A stretch of DNA of 64,000 nucleotides. It comes from Orenia metallireducens. GTDB lineage: Bacteria > Bacillota > Halanaerobiia > Halobacteroidales > Halobacteroidaceae. Each line of letters starts with the position of its first letter. Position 1 is the stretch's first letter. A program made the translations under genes and the position numbers. The stretch is taken from the NCBI RefSeq assembly GCF_001693735.1, contig NZ_LWDV01000010.1:132365-196364 (forward strand), in the 5' to 3' direction. This document shows positions 45,996 to 55,114 of the stretch, piece after piece. A model generated the notes under the pieces. It did no database searches. It was not told the origin of the DNA and was given only the letters and a program-made list of their open reading frames with translations.

Positions 45996-46564
45996 TTTAA
46001 AACTACCTCTACATTAAGAATTCTTAACATTTCTACAAGCTTAACTAAAGATAAACCAACTACATTATAAAAACAACCATCTATCTTTTTTACAAAGATA
46101 GCACCTTGATCTTGAATACCATAAGCACCTGCCTTATCTAAAGGAGCACCTGTAGAGACATACTCTTTAATCTCTTTTTGACCTAATTCTCTAAAGGTTA
46201 CATCAGTCTTTTCATAATCGGTTATAGCTTCTTCTCCCTTAATTACTGTAATACCTGTTAAGACTTGATGGGTTCTCCCACTCAAATCAGATAACATTTG
46301 AAAAGCCTCCTTATCATCCTTAGGCTTTTCTAAAATTCTATTATTTAAACAAACTATTGTATCTGCTGCAATTACAACTTCTTCTTCATCTGTGGAAACA
46401 GCATTTGCCTTTAAATAAGATAATTTTTTTACTAATTCTTTAGGATTTTCTTCCTTGACTTTGGATTCATCTACATCACTTACCACAACCTTAAATTCAA
46501 GACCTAACTGTTCTAATAAGGATTTTCTTCGCGGTGAACCAGAAGCCAATATAATCTTCTCCAT
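45992..46564 (-). CDS. maf: Maf nucleotide pyrophosphatase
   Basis: Maf hydrolyses non-canonical nucleotides (dTTP/UTP type) and has been tied to septum control. The 190 residues begin IILASGSPRRKSLLEQLG and contain VVIAADTIVCLNN and DKAGAYGIQDQGA. The ATG at 46564 follows GGGGGAA. It stands at its usual place before radC-mreB. Confidence 0.95.
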   Translation of the reverse strand: MEKIILASGSPRRKSLLEQLGLEFKVVVSDVDESKVKEENPKELVKKLSYLKANAVSTDEEEVVIAADTIVCLNNRILEKPKDDKEAFQMLSDLSGRTHQVLTGITVIKGEEAITDYEKTDVTFRELGQKEIKEYVSTGAPLDKAGAYGIQDQGAIFVKKIDGCFYNVVGLSLVKLVEMLRILNVEVVLN

Positions 46565-46614
46565 TATAAATTCCCCCATGATACAGGCTTAAATAGCCTT
46601 CGGTATTTAATTCG

Positions 46615-47145
46615 TTAATTTTTGTCAAATTCCTGCTTATTTATCAAATCAAATTTTAAATATTTTTCTAATTTCAATACAATTATTCCTATAAATACCC
46701 CCGTTGGTAAAGATAAGATTAAAAGATAAGGTAAATAGAATACTATTCTCCAATTTGACATTAGTAGATAAGCCATGATTACTTGTCCTAAATTATGAGA
46801 AGCAGCCCCCCAGACACTGATACCAATTAGACTGAACTTAGAACTATAATAATAGAAAGCACTCATAATTAAGAAGCTAAACATACCTCCTGTCAAACTT
46901 AAAAAGAAACTTGTGGTTAAAAAGGTACCTATCAATAATGATGAGATAACTATTCTCATTAATAGTATCTGTAACCCACTTAAAAATCCATAATTGATTA
47001 ACACTAATAAAGTAATAATATTTGCTAGTCCCAACTTTGCTCCAGGAAAGAGCAAGGTGGTAGGTAGCATAAACTCCAAGATATGGAGCACAATCGCTCC
47101 TGCCACCAATAAGGATAAGATTAACTTGTCTCTAATAGAGTTCAT
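46615..47145 (-). CDS. Gx transporter family protein (Hpre_diP_synt_I)
   Basis: This 176-residue membrane protein has five or six segments. The blocks LFPGAKLGLANIITLLVL and SLTGGMFSFLIMS, plus SVWGAASHNLGQVIMA, mark the family once called heptaprenyl diphosphate synthase component I, now thought to be ECF-type transporter-like. The substrate is unknown. It starts the maf-radC-mreB run. Confidence 0.87.
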   Translation of the reverse strand: MNSIRDKLILSLLVAGAIVLHILEFMLPTTLLFPGAKLGLANIITLLVLINYGFLSGLQILLMRIVISSLLIGTFLTTSFFLSLTGGMFSFLIMSAFYYYSSKFSLIGISVWGAASHNLGQVIMAYLLMSNWRIVFYLPYLLILSLPTGVFIGIIVLKLEKYLKFDLINKQEFDKN

Positions 47146-47214
47146 AAATTAAAACCTTCCTTCAATATTATAACAAGATTATGACTTTTATAAACCAGCT
47201 AATCAAATAAAATA

Positions 47215-47244
47215 ATTATAAAATCCTATAAAAGACATAATCAA
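47215..47244 (-). promoter_or_regulatory. Probable promoter of the Gx-maf-radC-mre run
   Basis: TTGATT (47239-47244) and TATAAT (47215-47220) are spaced by 18 bp on the minus strand, about 70 bp upstream of the first gene. Confidence 0.48.
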
Positions 47245-47339
47245 ATACTATATATCATTATAACATGATTAACTATCAATTGTTATGTTTTTTAAATTAG
47301 GAATAAAATTAAGTTTAAGTTTTAAAATTTAGACTTATT

Positions 47340-47918
47340 TCATTTTAATCTGTTAATAAAATCTTTCTTTACTAATATATTCCCCAACTTATAAGAATTT
47401 AGACATAGTAGAGTAAAGATTATAGAAGGGAGGATAATTTCTCCTTTCATAATTCCTAATACTAACATAACCACTCCCCCATCTAAATTCATAATTACTC
47501 CTAAAGAAAGACCTTCTAAGATCTTCATCTCTCTTAATTCTTTAGATATTAGAGGATAATATATAAGTTTAGAGAAATTGTCATAATTAGATTTATCACC
47601 TAGCATATAAAAACTCTGCCCTTCTCCTGAAACACCCCTCAAAGTTCCTCTCTTATAAGTTACTATATCTTTTAAAATCACCACAGAACATATCAATAAA
47701 GCTATAATAGCAATTGTCTTTGCCAAAATAATAGGCAATAAAATAGCCAATAACTCTCCTATTGCTCCAAAAAGAATTAATGTTACCCAGCCTGATAAAG
47801 AGAGTAGTAATAAGGATATCCCCTTAACTTTGATATTATAAGTTTTATAAATCATTCCATATGAAAAACTATCTAAACTGACAGCCATTGCTAAAATTAA
47901 TAAAGCTATTAAGTACAT
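47340..47918 (-). CDS. ytaF: Sporulation membrane protein YtaF (MntP-like)
   Basis: The 192-residue protein belongs to the DUF204/MntP fold, with two repeats that begin AVSLDSFSYGMIY and LSLGVIMNLDGGVV, each with the acidic residue expected for cation movement. YtaF members are linked with sporulation by family annotation. It stands alone between a MITE-like element and the Gx transporter gene. Confidence 0.88.
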   Translation of the reverse strand: MYLIALLILAMAVSLDSFSYGMIYKTYNIKVKGISLLLLSLSGWVTLILFGAIGELLAILLPIILAKTIAIIALLICSVVILKDIVTYKRGTLRGVSGEGQSFYMLGDKSNYDNFSKLIYYPLISKELREMKILEGLSLGVIMNLDGGVVMLVLGIMKGEIILPSIIFTLLCLNSYKLGNILVKKDFINRLK

Positions 47919-48005
47919 CTTCCTCCCTTCCTTTCTATAATCATCTAAATTTACAATTTAAAAATATAAAATTAAGATAATTAACTCCTTATACAGATAC
48001 TCTTG

Positions 48006-48358
48006 GTTAATAGGTATATTACGATATTTTTTAAAAGCAAACAAACTTTCTTAGGTTGCAGCCCAAGACTAATTTCCACGGGGAGTCCTTGATGCACCCC
48101 AAGAGTACTTCTTCAGACGTAGTGCCTTCAGGGCGAAAAAGTAACCAAACCTACGAGTCTATAGAGCAAGACTCTTGGTGGCAAGCCTACTCACTACGCA
48201 ATCAGAATAATAAGTATTATCAATTATTAAACTCTCTGATTAAAACTTTACTGTACTCTAAATTTTTGCTTCGTTCAAACATTAATCTCCTTCAATTTTA
48301 AAGACCTTAACTGTAAATTCACACAAAAGTATCGCATTATCATTTTTAGTATCAATTT
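48006..48358. repeat. MITE-like element, stem-loop type, copy D
   Basis: Left end GGTTAATAGGTATATTACGAT, right end AAAGTATCGCATTATCATTT. The interior has TTAGGTTGCAGCCCAAGA, CACCCCAAGAGTACTTCTT, CTACGAGTCT...AGACTCTTGGTGG, CCTACTCACTACGCAATC and CTTCGTTCAAACATTAAT, matching copies A, B and C block by block. It lies between rnfB and ytaF. Confidence 0.72.
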
Positions 48359-48431
48359 CAACTAATACAGTAACTAACTATACTATATTCTATTAAGAAG
48401 AACTAATAGTGTGTTAAGATTTTTAAGTTAT

Positions 48432-48465
48432 AAAGAAAAAGAACCAGCTCTTAAGCCGGTTCTTT
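48432..48465 (-). terminator. Terminator of the rnf operon
   Basis: GAACCGGC and GCTGGTTC pair around TTAAGA and are followed by TTTTTCTTT on the minus strand, 6 bp after rnfB. Confidence 0.82.
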
Positions 48466-48470
48466 ACTAT

Positions 48471-49484
48471 TTAAATTTCTTGATATTCAATTGCATCCTT
48501 TGGACAGACTTTAACACACTGTTCACAGTTAATACAGGCTTTAGTATCCAGTTCATGTTTATTACCAGGATCCCCTGTAATAGCATCGACAGGACACTTC
48601 TTAGCACATAAAGTACAACCTACACAGTCCTCAGTAATTACAAGAACCTCTTCCTTTGGCTTTTCAATCTTAATAGTCTCATAAGGTGTCTCTAAGATAG
48701 CATCTGTTGGACAAGCCTGAACACAGGCTCCACAACCAACACAGGTCTCTCCATCGACTACTGGTAGGTTATCTACCATCTCTATTGCATCAACTGGACA
48801 TTTTTTAGCACATAAGGTACAACCGATACATCCTCTCTCACAAGCCTGCTTAACCTCTTTTCCTTTTAAAACACTTTTACATCTAACTACTATATGCTCT
48901 GTATTACTCATTAAAGCGATAATACTTCTTGGACATTCACTAACACACTTTCCACATCCAGTACACTTATCGGTATCAATTATAGGAAGACCATTGTGAT
49001 CCATATACATTGCACCAAAAGCACAGACACTAACACAATCTCCAAAACCTAAACAGCCATACTCACAGGATTTAGAATTAGCTACTCTATTAGCTGCCCT
49101 ACACTTAGGTATCCCTTGATATTCAGCCTGATTAAAGGTTTCAGCCTTACCACCTTGACAGAGAAGTTGAGCAATCTGTCTCTCATTAGAAGCTGAACCA
49201 GCATCAACACCCATAATAGTTGCTACCTGTTCAGCTACATCTGGACCACCAACAGGGCATCCATCACAGACGGTCTCTCCTTTTACTACAGCCTCAGCAA
49301 AGCTAGCACAGCCTGGATAACCACAGGCACCACAGTTAGCCCCTGGTAGAGCCTTCTCTATCTCACCCTTACGTGGGTCTTCTTCTACTTTAAATTTAAC
49401 TGATGAATAAGCCAATCCACCAGCAAATAATGCTCCTAATAATCCCATACTCGGAATTGCATTTCTAAATATCTCAAATTCCAT
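48471..49484 (-). CDS. rnfB: Rnf complex subunit B
   Basis: RnfB is the iron-sulfur subunit that accepts electrons from ferredoxin. The 337 residues have one membrane anchor (about 10-30), the N-terminal cluster site NCGACGYPGC...CDGCP, and then five C-x2-C-x2-C-x3-CP motifs. An extra cysteine group, CEYGCLGFGDCVSVC, precedes them. The segment CxGCTLCAKKCPVDAI occurs twice, a sign of internal duplication. Length fits the clostridial type rather than the short proteobacterial one. Confidence 0.95.
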   Translation of the reverse strand: MEFEIFRNAIPSMGLLGALFAGGLAYSSVKFKVEEDPRKGEIEKALPGANCGACGYPGCASFAEAVVKGETVCDGCPVGGPDVAEQVATIMGVDAGSASNERQIAQLLCQGGKAETFNQAEYQGIPKCRAANRVANSKSCEYGCLGFGDCVSVCAFGAMYMDHNGLPIIDTDKCTGCGKCVSECPRSIIALMSNTEHIVVRCKSVLKGKEVKQACERGCIGCTLCAKKCPVDAIEMVDNLPVVDGETCVGCGACVQACPTDAILETPYETIKIEKPKEEVLVITEDCVGCTLCAKKCPVDAITGDPGNKHELDTKACINCEQCVKVCPKDAIEYQEI

Positions 49485-49501
49485 CTATTCCACCTCCAAT
49501 T

Positions 49502-50095
49502 CTACAATCCTGAAAAGCCCATAAATGCCATAGCCATCAGTCCAGCAATCAATAAAGTAATCGGTGCTCCTTTTAAGGCTTCAGGTACATCAGCAAATTC
49601 TAATCTTTCTCTCATTCCAGCCATTAATACAATCGCTAACGTAAATCCAGCACCTGCTCCTAGTCCAAAAATAGTACTCTCAATAAAATTATAATTATTC
49701 ATTGGAATCATCAATGCCAACCCTAGGATAGCACAGTTAGTAGTAATTAAAGGTAAGAAGATACCTAATGCTTTGTATAATGGTGGACTTACCTTCTTAA
49801 TCACCATCTCAGTCAACTGTACAAATGAAGCAATTACTAGAATAAAAGCCACATATTTTAAATACCCTAACCCTAAAGGAACTAAAATAAAACTATTAAC
49901 AGCCCAAACACAAACAGCTGAAGTAGTCATTACAAAGGTTGTTGCTAGCCCCATACTAAAAGCCGTTGGAACCTCTTTAGAAACTCCTAAGAAAGGACAA
50001 ATACCTAAAAATTGAGATAGGATAAAGTTATTAGTTATTGCCGCTGTCATAAAAATCATTACTAAACTACTAAATAATTCTCCTAAGTCGCCCAT
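49502..50095 (-). CDS. rnfA: Rnf complex subunit A
   Basis: This is an integral membrane subunit of 197 residues with six membrane helices. NNFILSQFLGICPFLGVS near residue 22 and TTNCAILGLAL contain the conserved cysteines thought to hold the intramembrane iron centre between RnfA and RnfE. It follows rnfE and precedes rnfB. Confidence 0.95.
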   Translation of the reverse strand: MGDLGELFSSLVMIFMTAAITNNFILSQFLGICPFLGVSKEVPTAFSMGLATTFVMTTSAVCVWAVNSFILVPLGLGYLKYVAFILVIASFVQLTEMVIKKVSPPLYKALGIFLPLITTNCAILGLALMIPMNNYNFIESTIFGLGAGAGFTLAIVLMAGMRERLEFADVPEALKGAPITLLIAGLMAMAFMGFSGL

Positions 50096-50190
50096 CCCTT
50101 AACCTCCTTTTTACATTTTAACCACTAGCTATTAACGAATTCACCATCTTCTACTAATAGAAATCTTTTTTCTCGTTACCTGTTACTGAA

Positions 50191-50853
50191 CTATACTGTA
50201 TGGCAGCTCTCTCCAGTAGAATCTTGCATATCTACTTTTACGTTAACTGCTCTACTTTTAAAGTAATTCATCACACCTAATACTGTACCCAAAGTCAAAA
50301 AAGCTCCTGCTGGTAAGACCATAATCAACCATGGTTGAAACCCCTCTCCCATTACCTGCATTGCAAGACCTGTTCCTCTAAATACAGTTCCAAAACCGAT
50401 CACCTCACGAATAATTCCTAAGAAGGTCAAAGCCCAAGTAAAGCCAACTCCCATTCCCAATGCATCAGCAATTGTACGGTGAACAGGTTGCTTAGAAGCA
50501 AAGGACTCAGAACGACCTAAGATCAAACAGTTTACTACAATTAATGGAATAAATAACTTCAGTGATTCAGCAATTGCAGGTACATAAGCCTTAGCCGAAT
50601 AGTCAACTATCGTTACAAAGGTAGCAATAATAACAATAAAACTAGGAATTCTAACTTCATCAGGAATCAATTTTTTAACCAATGAGTTTACAATCCCAGA
50701 ACCCAACAATACAAAACTCGTTGCTAAACCCATCGCCAATCCATTAGTTGCTGTATTTGTTACCGCTAAAGTCGGACACATCCCCAACAACATTACAAAA
50801 ACCGGATTCTCTTTCCATAATCCTTTTATAAAATCTTTCCATAAAGTTAGCAC
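50191..50853 (-). CDS. rnfE: Rnf complex subunit E
   Basis: This homologue and partner of RnfA has about 220 residues and six helices. It has NPVFVMLLGMCPTLAVTN and IVVNCLILGR with the matching cysteines. The GTG at 50853 is preferred because GGAGGTGAG lies before it; an ATG 18 bases upstream overlaps that site. It starts directly after the rnfG stop. Confidence 0.93.
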   Translation of the reverse strand: MLTLWKDFIKGLWKENPVFVMLLGMCPTLAVTNTATNGLAMGLATSFVLLGSGIVNSLVKKLIPDEVRIPSFIVIIATFVTIVDYSAKAYVPAIAESLKLFIPLIVVNCLILGRSESFASKQPVHRTIADALGMGVGFTWALTFLGIIREVIGFGTVFRGTGLAMQVMGEGFQPWLIMVLPAGAFLTLGTVLGVMNYFKSRAVNVKVDMQDSTGESCHTV

Positions 50854-50854
50854 A

Positions 50855-51400
50855 TTACTCACCTCCACCATAAGCCTGTTCTACTGTAGCAATAGCATCC
50901 TTTAAGATATTACTTACTGCTTGAGAAGAGATTGTAGCTCCTGCAATAGCATCTACATCCTCTTTAGCTACAAAATTATCGGAGAAAGATTTACCTTGGA
51001 ATTGACCCTTAAACTCTTTCTCAGAGATTCTAGCTCCTAAACCTGGTGTATCTAACTGGTCTAAAACCTTCACTTTCAATAATTTCTTGCTTTCAACATC
51101 CATCCCAATCATCAAGATAATAGTACCCTGAAATCCATTACCTTCATGTTGAAAAGCTACCCCTACAGGGCTTCCTGATTCATCTAAGCCTTGATATAAC
51201 TCTAATCCACCCTTTTCTAACTCTTCATACTTAACCGCTCCTGGTAGAACATCTAAGATAGCCTCTTTCTTCGCTTGAGCAGCATGTTCATTAATCAAAG
51301 GAGTCGTTGCTTGATAGACCAAGCTCAATACTAAAGCCGAAATAATCATAATCGAAGTCAATACAACTATTAGCTTCATATCTATCTTCTCTTTAACCAT
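50855..51400 (-). CDS. rnfG: Rnf complex subunit G
   Basis: This is a membrane-anchored flavoprotein of 181 residues with one N-terminal helix and an FMN-binding domain outside. The covalent FMN site follows the S/T-G-A-T pattern: DAIAGATISSQAV near residue 155. It overlaps the end of rnfD by 8 bp. Confidence 0.94.
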   Translation of the reverse strand: MVKEKIDMKLIVVLTSIMIISALVLSLVYQATTPLINEHAAQAKKEAILDVLPGAVKYEELEKGGLELYQGLDESGSPVGVAFQHEGNGFQGTIILMIGMDVESKKLLKVKVLDQLDTPGLGARISEKEFKGQFQGKSFSDNFVAKEDVDAIAGATISSQAVSNILKDAIATVEQAYGGGE

Positions 51401-52316
51401 TTATCTTCACCTCGCCAAAAGCCCTTGGTAAAGTATACTTATCAATAATTGGTACAAACATATTCATTAATAATATAGAGTATAATACCCCTTCAGGAAG
51501 ACCACCATAAACTCTGATAATTACCAATAAGACCCCACAGCCAATACCAAAGATCCATCTTCCCTTCTTAGTCACAGGAGTAGTTACCATATCAGTAGCC
51601 ATAAAGAATGCTCCTAACATAAGTCCTCCTGCTAAGATATGAAATATAGGTCCACCTTTACCAACAAAGGTAGTTAATAAACCTACTGTTCCTAAATAGC
51701 CTACTGGAACTCTCCAATCAATGTAACCTTTATAAAGAAGGTATAACCCTCCTAAAATAATAGCTGCAGCAGAGGTCTCACCTAAAGAACCTCCAACTCT
51801 ACCTAAGAATAAATCCTTAATTGCAATACCAGCAGGATTCTCTGTACCCAAAGGTGTTGCACTAGATGTTACATCAATCATCTTCCAAGTAGTCATTGCT
51901 ACTGGAAAACTTGCCAATAAGAAGGCTCTCCCTACTAAAGCAGGATTAAAGAAGTTATAGCCTAATCCTCCAAAGACCTGTTTTCCAAGTACAACTGCTA
52001 TGATACTTCCTACTATAGCCATCCAGATTGGTAACTCTGGAGGTAATGTCAAAGCCAATAATAGACCTGTTACTAAAGCACTAAAATCACTGATAGTTAC
52101 TGGTACTCCCCTTAACTTTTGAAATAAAGCTTCTGTGGCAACTGCCGTAATTGAACAAGCTATAATTAACATTAAAGCAGAGCTACCAAAATAGTATATT
52201 GCTGTTAAAGTAGTCGGTAATAAAGCCAATACCACATTAAACATGATGCTAGAAGTACTCTCTTTACTTCTAACATGGGGTCCTGGCGAAACCGTTAATC
52301 GTGTTCTATCACTCAT
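51393..52316 (-). CDS. rnfD: Rnf complex subunit D
   Basis: This integral membrane subunit has about 307 residues. It opens with LTVSPGPHVRSKES and includes FNPALVGRAFLLASFP and the SSATPLG region near residue 160, where FMN is attached in homologues. The ATG at 52316 follows GGAGG. RnfD is thought to form part of the ion path with RnfA and RnfE. Confidence 0.94.
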   Translation of the reverse strand: MSDRTRLTVSPGPHVRSKESTSSIMFNVVLALLPTTLTAIYYFGSSALMLIIACSITAVATEALFQKLRGVPVTISDFSALVTGLLLALTLPPELPIWMAIVGSIIAVVLGKQVFGGLGYNFFNPALVGRAFLLASFPVAMTTWKMIDVTSSATPLGTENPAGIAIKDLFLGRVGGSLGETSAAAIILGGLYLLYKGYIDWRVPVGYLGTVGLLTTFVGKGGPIFHILAGGLMLGAFFMATDMVTTPVTKKGRWIFGIGCGVLLVIIRVYGGLPEGVLYSILLMNMFVPIIDKYTLPRAFGEVKING

Positions 52317-52330
52317 CACTAAGCCTCCAA

Positions 52331-53641
52331 TCATTCGCTTTTTCTTAATTCAGCTTGTAGATTCTCTTTTCCTAATTTAACCCATTGCAAAACCTCAATG
52401 TTAGCCGGACATACATAGGTACAGGAACCACATTCAATACAATCAAAGACATGATAATCCTGTAACTTTAAATTCATATCAGCTTTAGTCAAATTAACTA
52501 GAGCTGTTGGCACTAACTTAGCTGGACATGCATCTACACAACGGGCACACCTAATACAGGGTCCTGCTTGAGGATAAGCTCCAACCTCATCTTTACTTAA
52601 GACTAGAATTCCTGAAGTACCTTTGGTAGCAGGTCTGTCTAAATCACTTTGAGCCTGCCCCATCATCGGACCTCCAAAAATCACCTTGCCTGGAGTTCCT
52701 ACAAATCCACCAGACTCTTCAATCAATTGACTCAATGGCGTACCAATTCTAAAGATTAAGTTCTGGGGCTCATTAACTGCTCCTGTAACTGTAACTGTCC
52801 TTTCAATCAAAGGCATACCTGTCTGAATAGCATCAGTAATTGCTACTGCTGTACCTATATTATTTACAACTACTCCCACATCCAGGGGTAACCCTCCTGA
52901 TGGTACCTCTTTATCTAGTATAGCCTTGATTAACTGTTTTTCTCCACCTTGAGGATACTTAACCTCTAATGGAACAACACTAATCATATCTTCAGCTTTA
53001 ATAGCCTGCTGCATGCTTTCAATTGCATCTGGTTTATTTACCTCAATACCAATATAACCTTTCTTAGCATCAACCATCTTCATCAAAGCCTTCAGCCCAT
53101 AAATCACCTTATCTGCTTGCTCTACCATAGTACGGTGGTCAACAGTCAAATAAGGCTCACATTCAGCCCCATTTAAAATAACCTTATCAACCTTCTTACC
53201 CTCTGGAATAGATACCTTGACATGAGTAGGGAAGGTAGCTCCCCCTAACCCAACAATACCAGCCTCTTTAACAATATCTTTTAATTCTTCAGCAGATAAA
53301 TCCTTTAAATCACCTTTAGCTTTAATTGTTTCATCTTTCCTATCCTCAAAGTCATTTTTGATTCTAACTGCTAAAGAACCATTAACCTTCTCAACAGCTA
53401 AAACCTTTCCTGATACACTTGCATGTATATCAGCAGAGACAAAACCTGTTGCTTGACCAATCTTCTGACCTAAGTTAACTATATCCCCTTTCTTCACAAG
53501 AGGCTTAGCAGGTGCCCCAATGTGCTGTTGAAGAGGAATAATAACTTCTTCAGGTTGACTAGCAAATTTAAAGGCTTTGCCTTCTGTCAACTCTTTATTA
53601 TACTTTGGATGAATCCCCTGTTCAAAAGTTCTAACCTTCAA
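52331..53641 (-). CDS. rnfC: Rnf complex subunit C
   Basis: RnfC is the NADH-facing subunit. The 436 residues start MKVRTFEQGIHPKYNKEL and contain the NADH/FMN-type GLGGATFPTHVK and AECEPYLTVDHR, an SLBB-like region, and two cluster motifs CIRCARCVDACPAK and CIECGSCTYVCPANI. The TTG at 53641 is chosen since AAAGGGGTG lies 8 bases upstream. It is the first gene of rnfCDGEAB. The complex couples reduced ferredoxin and NAD+ to Na+ or H+ export. Confidence 0.95.
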   Translation of the reverse strand: MKVRTFEQGIHPKYNKELTEGKAFKFASQPEEVIIPLQQHIGAPAKPLVKKGDIVNLGQKIGQATGFVSADIHASVSGKVLAVEKVNGSLAVRIKNDFEDRKDETIKAKGDLKDLSAEELKDIVKEAGIVGLGGATFPTHVKVSIPEGKKVDKVILNGAECEPYLTVDHRTMVEQADKVIYGLKALMKMVDAKKGYIGIEVNKPDAIESMQQAIKAEDMISVVPLEVKYPQGGEKQLIKAILDKEVPSGGLPLDVGVVVNNIGTAVAITDAIQTGMPLIERTVTVTGAVNEPQNLIFRIGTPLSQLIEESGGFVGTPGKVIFGGPMMGQAQSDLDRPATKGTSGILVLSKDEVGAYPQAGPCIRCARCVDACPAKLVPTALVNLTKADMNLKLQDYHVFDCIECGSCTYVCPANIEVLQWVKLGKENLQAELRKSE

Positions 53642-53960
53642 CCTTTTCACCCCTTTTTCATAGTACTATTAGATTAGTAGAAGATTTAATACTATTAAGA
53701 AAAACCAAGCTAAGCTTAATATATGTATATAAATTGATTAATTTCATAATACATCACCAAAGTCAACTATCTCTTTACTTATTAGCAAAGATACAATCTA
53801 ATGGCAGTTATGAAATCTTTTTAAATACAATTTTATTAAACTTAGCCTTCTTGCCAAATCTTCCTGTTTTATTTACGAATTTTAACATCAAATCTTCTTT
53901 CACTTAAAATTAATTAATTTTATATTAAATTTTTGTAAAGAAAAATTTTATCATACTCTT

Positions 53961-53989
53961 ATATTACAATTTTAGAATACACAAGTCAA
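53961..53989 (-). promoter_or_regulatory. Promoter of the rnf operon
   Basis: TTGACT (53984-53989) and TAATAT (53961-53966) are spaced by 17 bp on the minus strand. The predicted leader of about 310 nt before rnfC is AT-rich, with no motif I recognise. Confidence 0.68.
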
Positions 53990-54035
53990 GTATTTGGCTT
54001 ATAATTATAATTTTCACAATTTTTTGTGATGTTTC

Positions 54036-54776
54036 TCACATTATTTCGGCATTCCTCCCGTTTACTCCCTTTAAAGCCAATTCTACCTCCTTTACTTTTG
54101 GAGCTTTCATATATAACTTCATACTCCTTTTTATATCCTGAAGATAATGAGCATCAGAGTTACTAATAAATGAATAATTATCAATTGTATTAAATTTATC
54201 AATTACTTTTGAAATCTTAGCCTTTGAAGAGATTTCAAAGATAGCAGCATCTAAATCAGGTGGTATAAATCCTAAATTTGATATAATACTATAATTGGGT
54301 TTATCTACATGAGAGGGAATTGCTATACCACCTATGCTTCTTACTTCTTTTATTACATCATTAATACTTAAAGAAGTTGCTGTTAACAGCAACTTATCTA
54401 CTCTATCCATGTATTCATCACTCTGGTCAGTTAATAATTGTGGACCAAATATCTCTTCGTTATTCTTAAAATCAGGTAAAGAATTATATACCTTCTCTTG
54501 CCAAAGTAGAACCTGATCCAAAGTATCAAATAAACATATTAAATGTATCTCTTCAACAGTCTCTACTTCCATCCCAGGGATAATAGTTAAAGGAGTATCC
54601 TTAGCCAATTCTAAAGCTACTCCAATATTTTCAGCTGAATTATGGTCAGTAATTGCAATCATATCTAAACCTAGTTCTAAAGAGCGATTAATTATATTTT
54701 GTGGAGTCATCAATAAATCTCCACAGGGTGATAAGACACTATGAACATGCAGATCAGCTATAAAAGACCTCATCAT
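54036..54776 (-). CDS. PHP-domain protein of the hydrogenase-like cluster
   Basis: This 246-residue PHP phosphoesterase has FIADLHVHSVLSPCGDLL, IAITDHNSAEN, IIPGMEVET, IPSHVDKP and SFISNSDAHY, so the metal ligands are in place. The substrate is unknown. It is the last gene of a five-gene set with overlapping or touching ends, which suggests joint function with the hydrogenase-like protein. Confidence 0.88.
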   Translation of the reverse strand: MMRSFIADLHVHSVLSPCGDLLMTPQNIINRSLELGLDMIAITDHNSAENIGVALELAKDTPLTIIPGMEVETVEEIHLICLFDTLDQVLLWQEKVYNSLPDFKNNEEIFGPQLLTDQSDEYMDRVDKLLLTATSLSINDVIKEVRSIGGIAIPSHVDKPNYSIISNLGFIPPDLDAAIFEISSKAKISKVIDKFNTIDNYSFISNSDAHYLQDIKRSMKLYMKAPKVKEVELALKGVNGRNAEIM

Positions 54777-55114
54777 TATTCAATCCCTAATTGATATAAT
54801 CTACCTGCCAATTCATAAGTATCTAATTTGCTCCGTAAAATATTTATCCCTAACTCCTTAGCCTTCTTTACAGTATCATCATCAATAGAGAAGTTCTCTG
54901 TCACCAAAATTCCAGAGAGCTCTATTAATTGGGCAATAGCTACTATATTTTGATGTCCTTGAATAGTTAACCACAAATCACCTGCACTACTTCTAGCCAT
55001 TACATTACTCAACAAATCAGAAGCATAACCCCCTGTTACTTCAACCTCTAAATTCCCTTCTACTACAACTTCTAAATTTAATCTATCAACCAACTCTTTA
55101 ATCTTCATCATCAT
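54776..55114 (-). CDS. DRTGG-domain protein, second copy
   Basis: This 112-residue protein consists of one DRTGG-type domain (LVDRLNLEVVVEGNLEVEV, ASDLLSNVMARSSAGDLW), a small alpha/beta fold whose function is unknown. Three ATG codons in a row follow GAGGAGG, so the exact start may lie 3-6 bases later. It overlaps its upstream neighbour by 17 bp and the PHP gene by 1 bp. Compare the sister gene at 56900. Confidence 0.85.
   Translation of the reverse strand: MMMKIKELVDRLNLEVVVEGNLEVEVTGGYASDLLSNVMARSSAGDLWLTIQGHQNIVAIAQLIELSGILVTENFSIDDDTVKKAKELGINILRSKLDTYELAGRLYQLGIE

Noticed and set aside
48056-48301. An 81-codon plus-strand open frame inside repeat copy D.
   Set aside because: It consists of the dispersed element, has no Shine-Dalgarno, and its frame is not kept in copies A-C.
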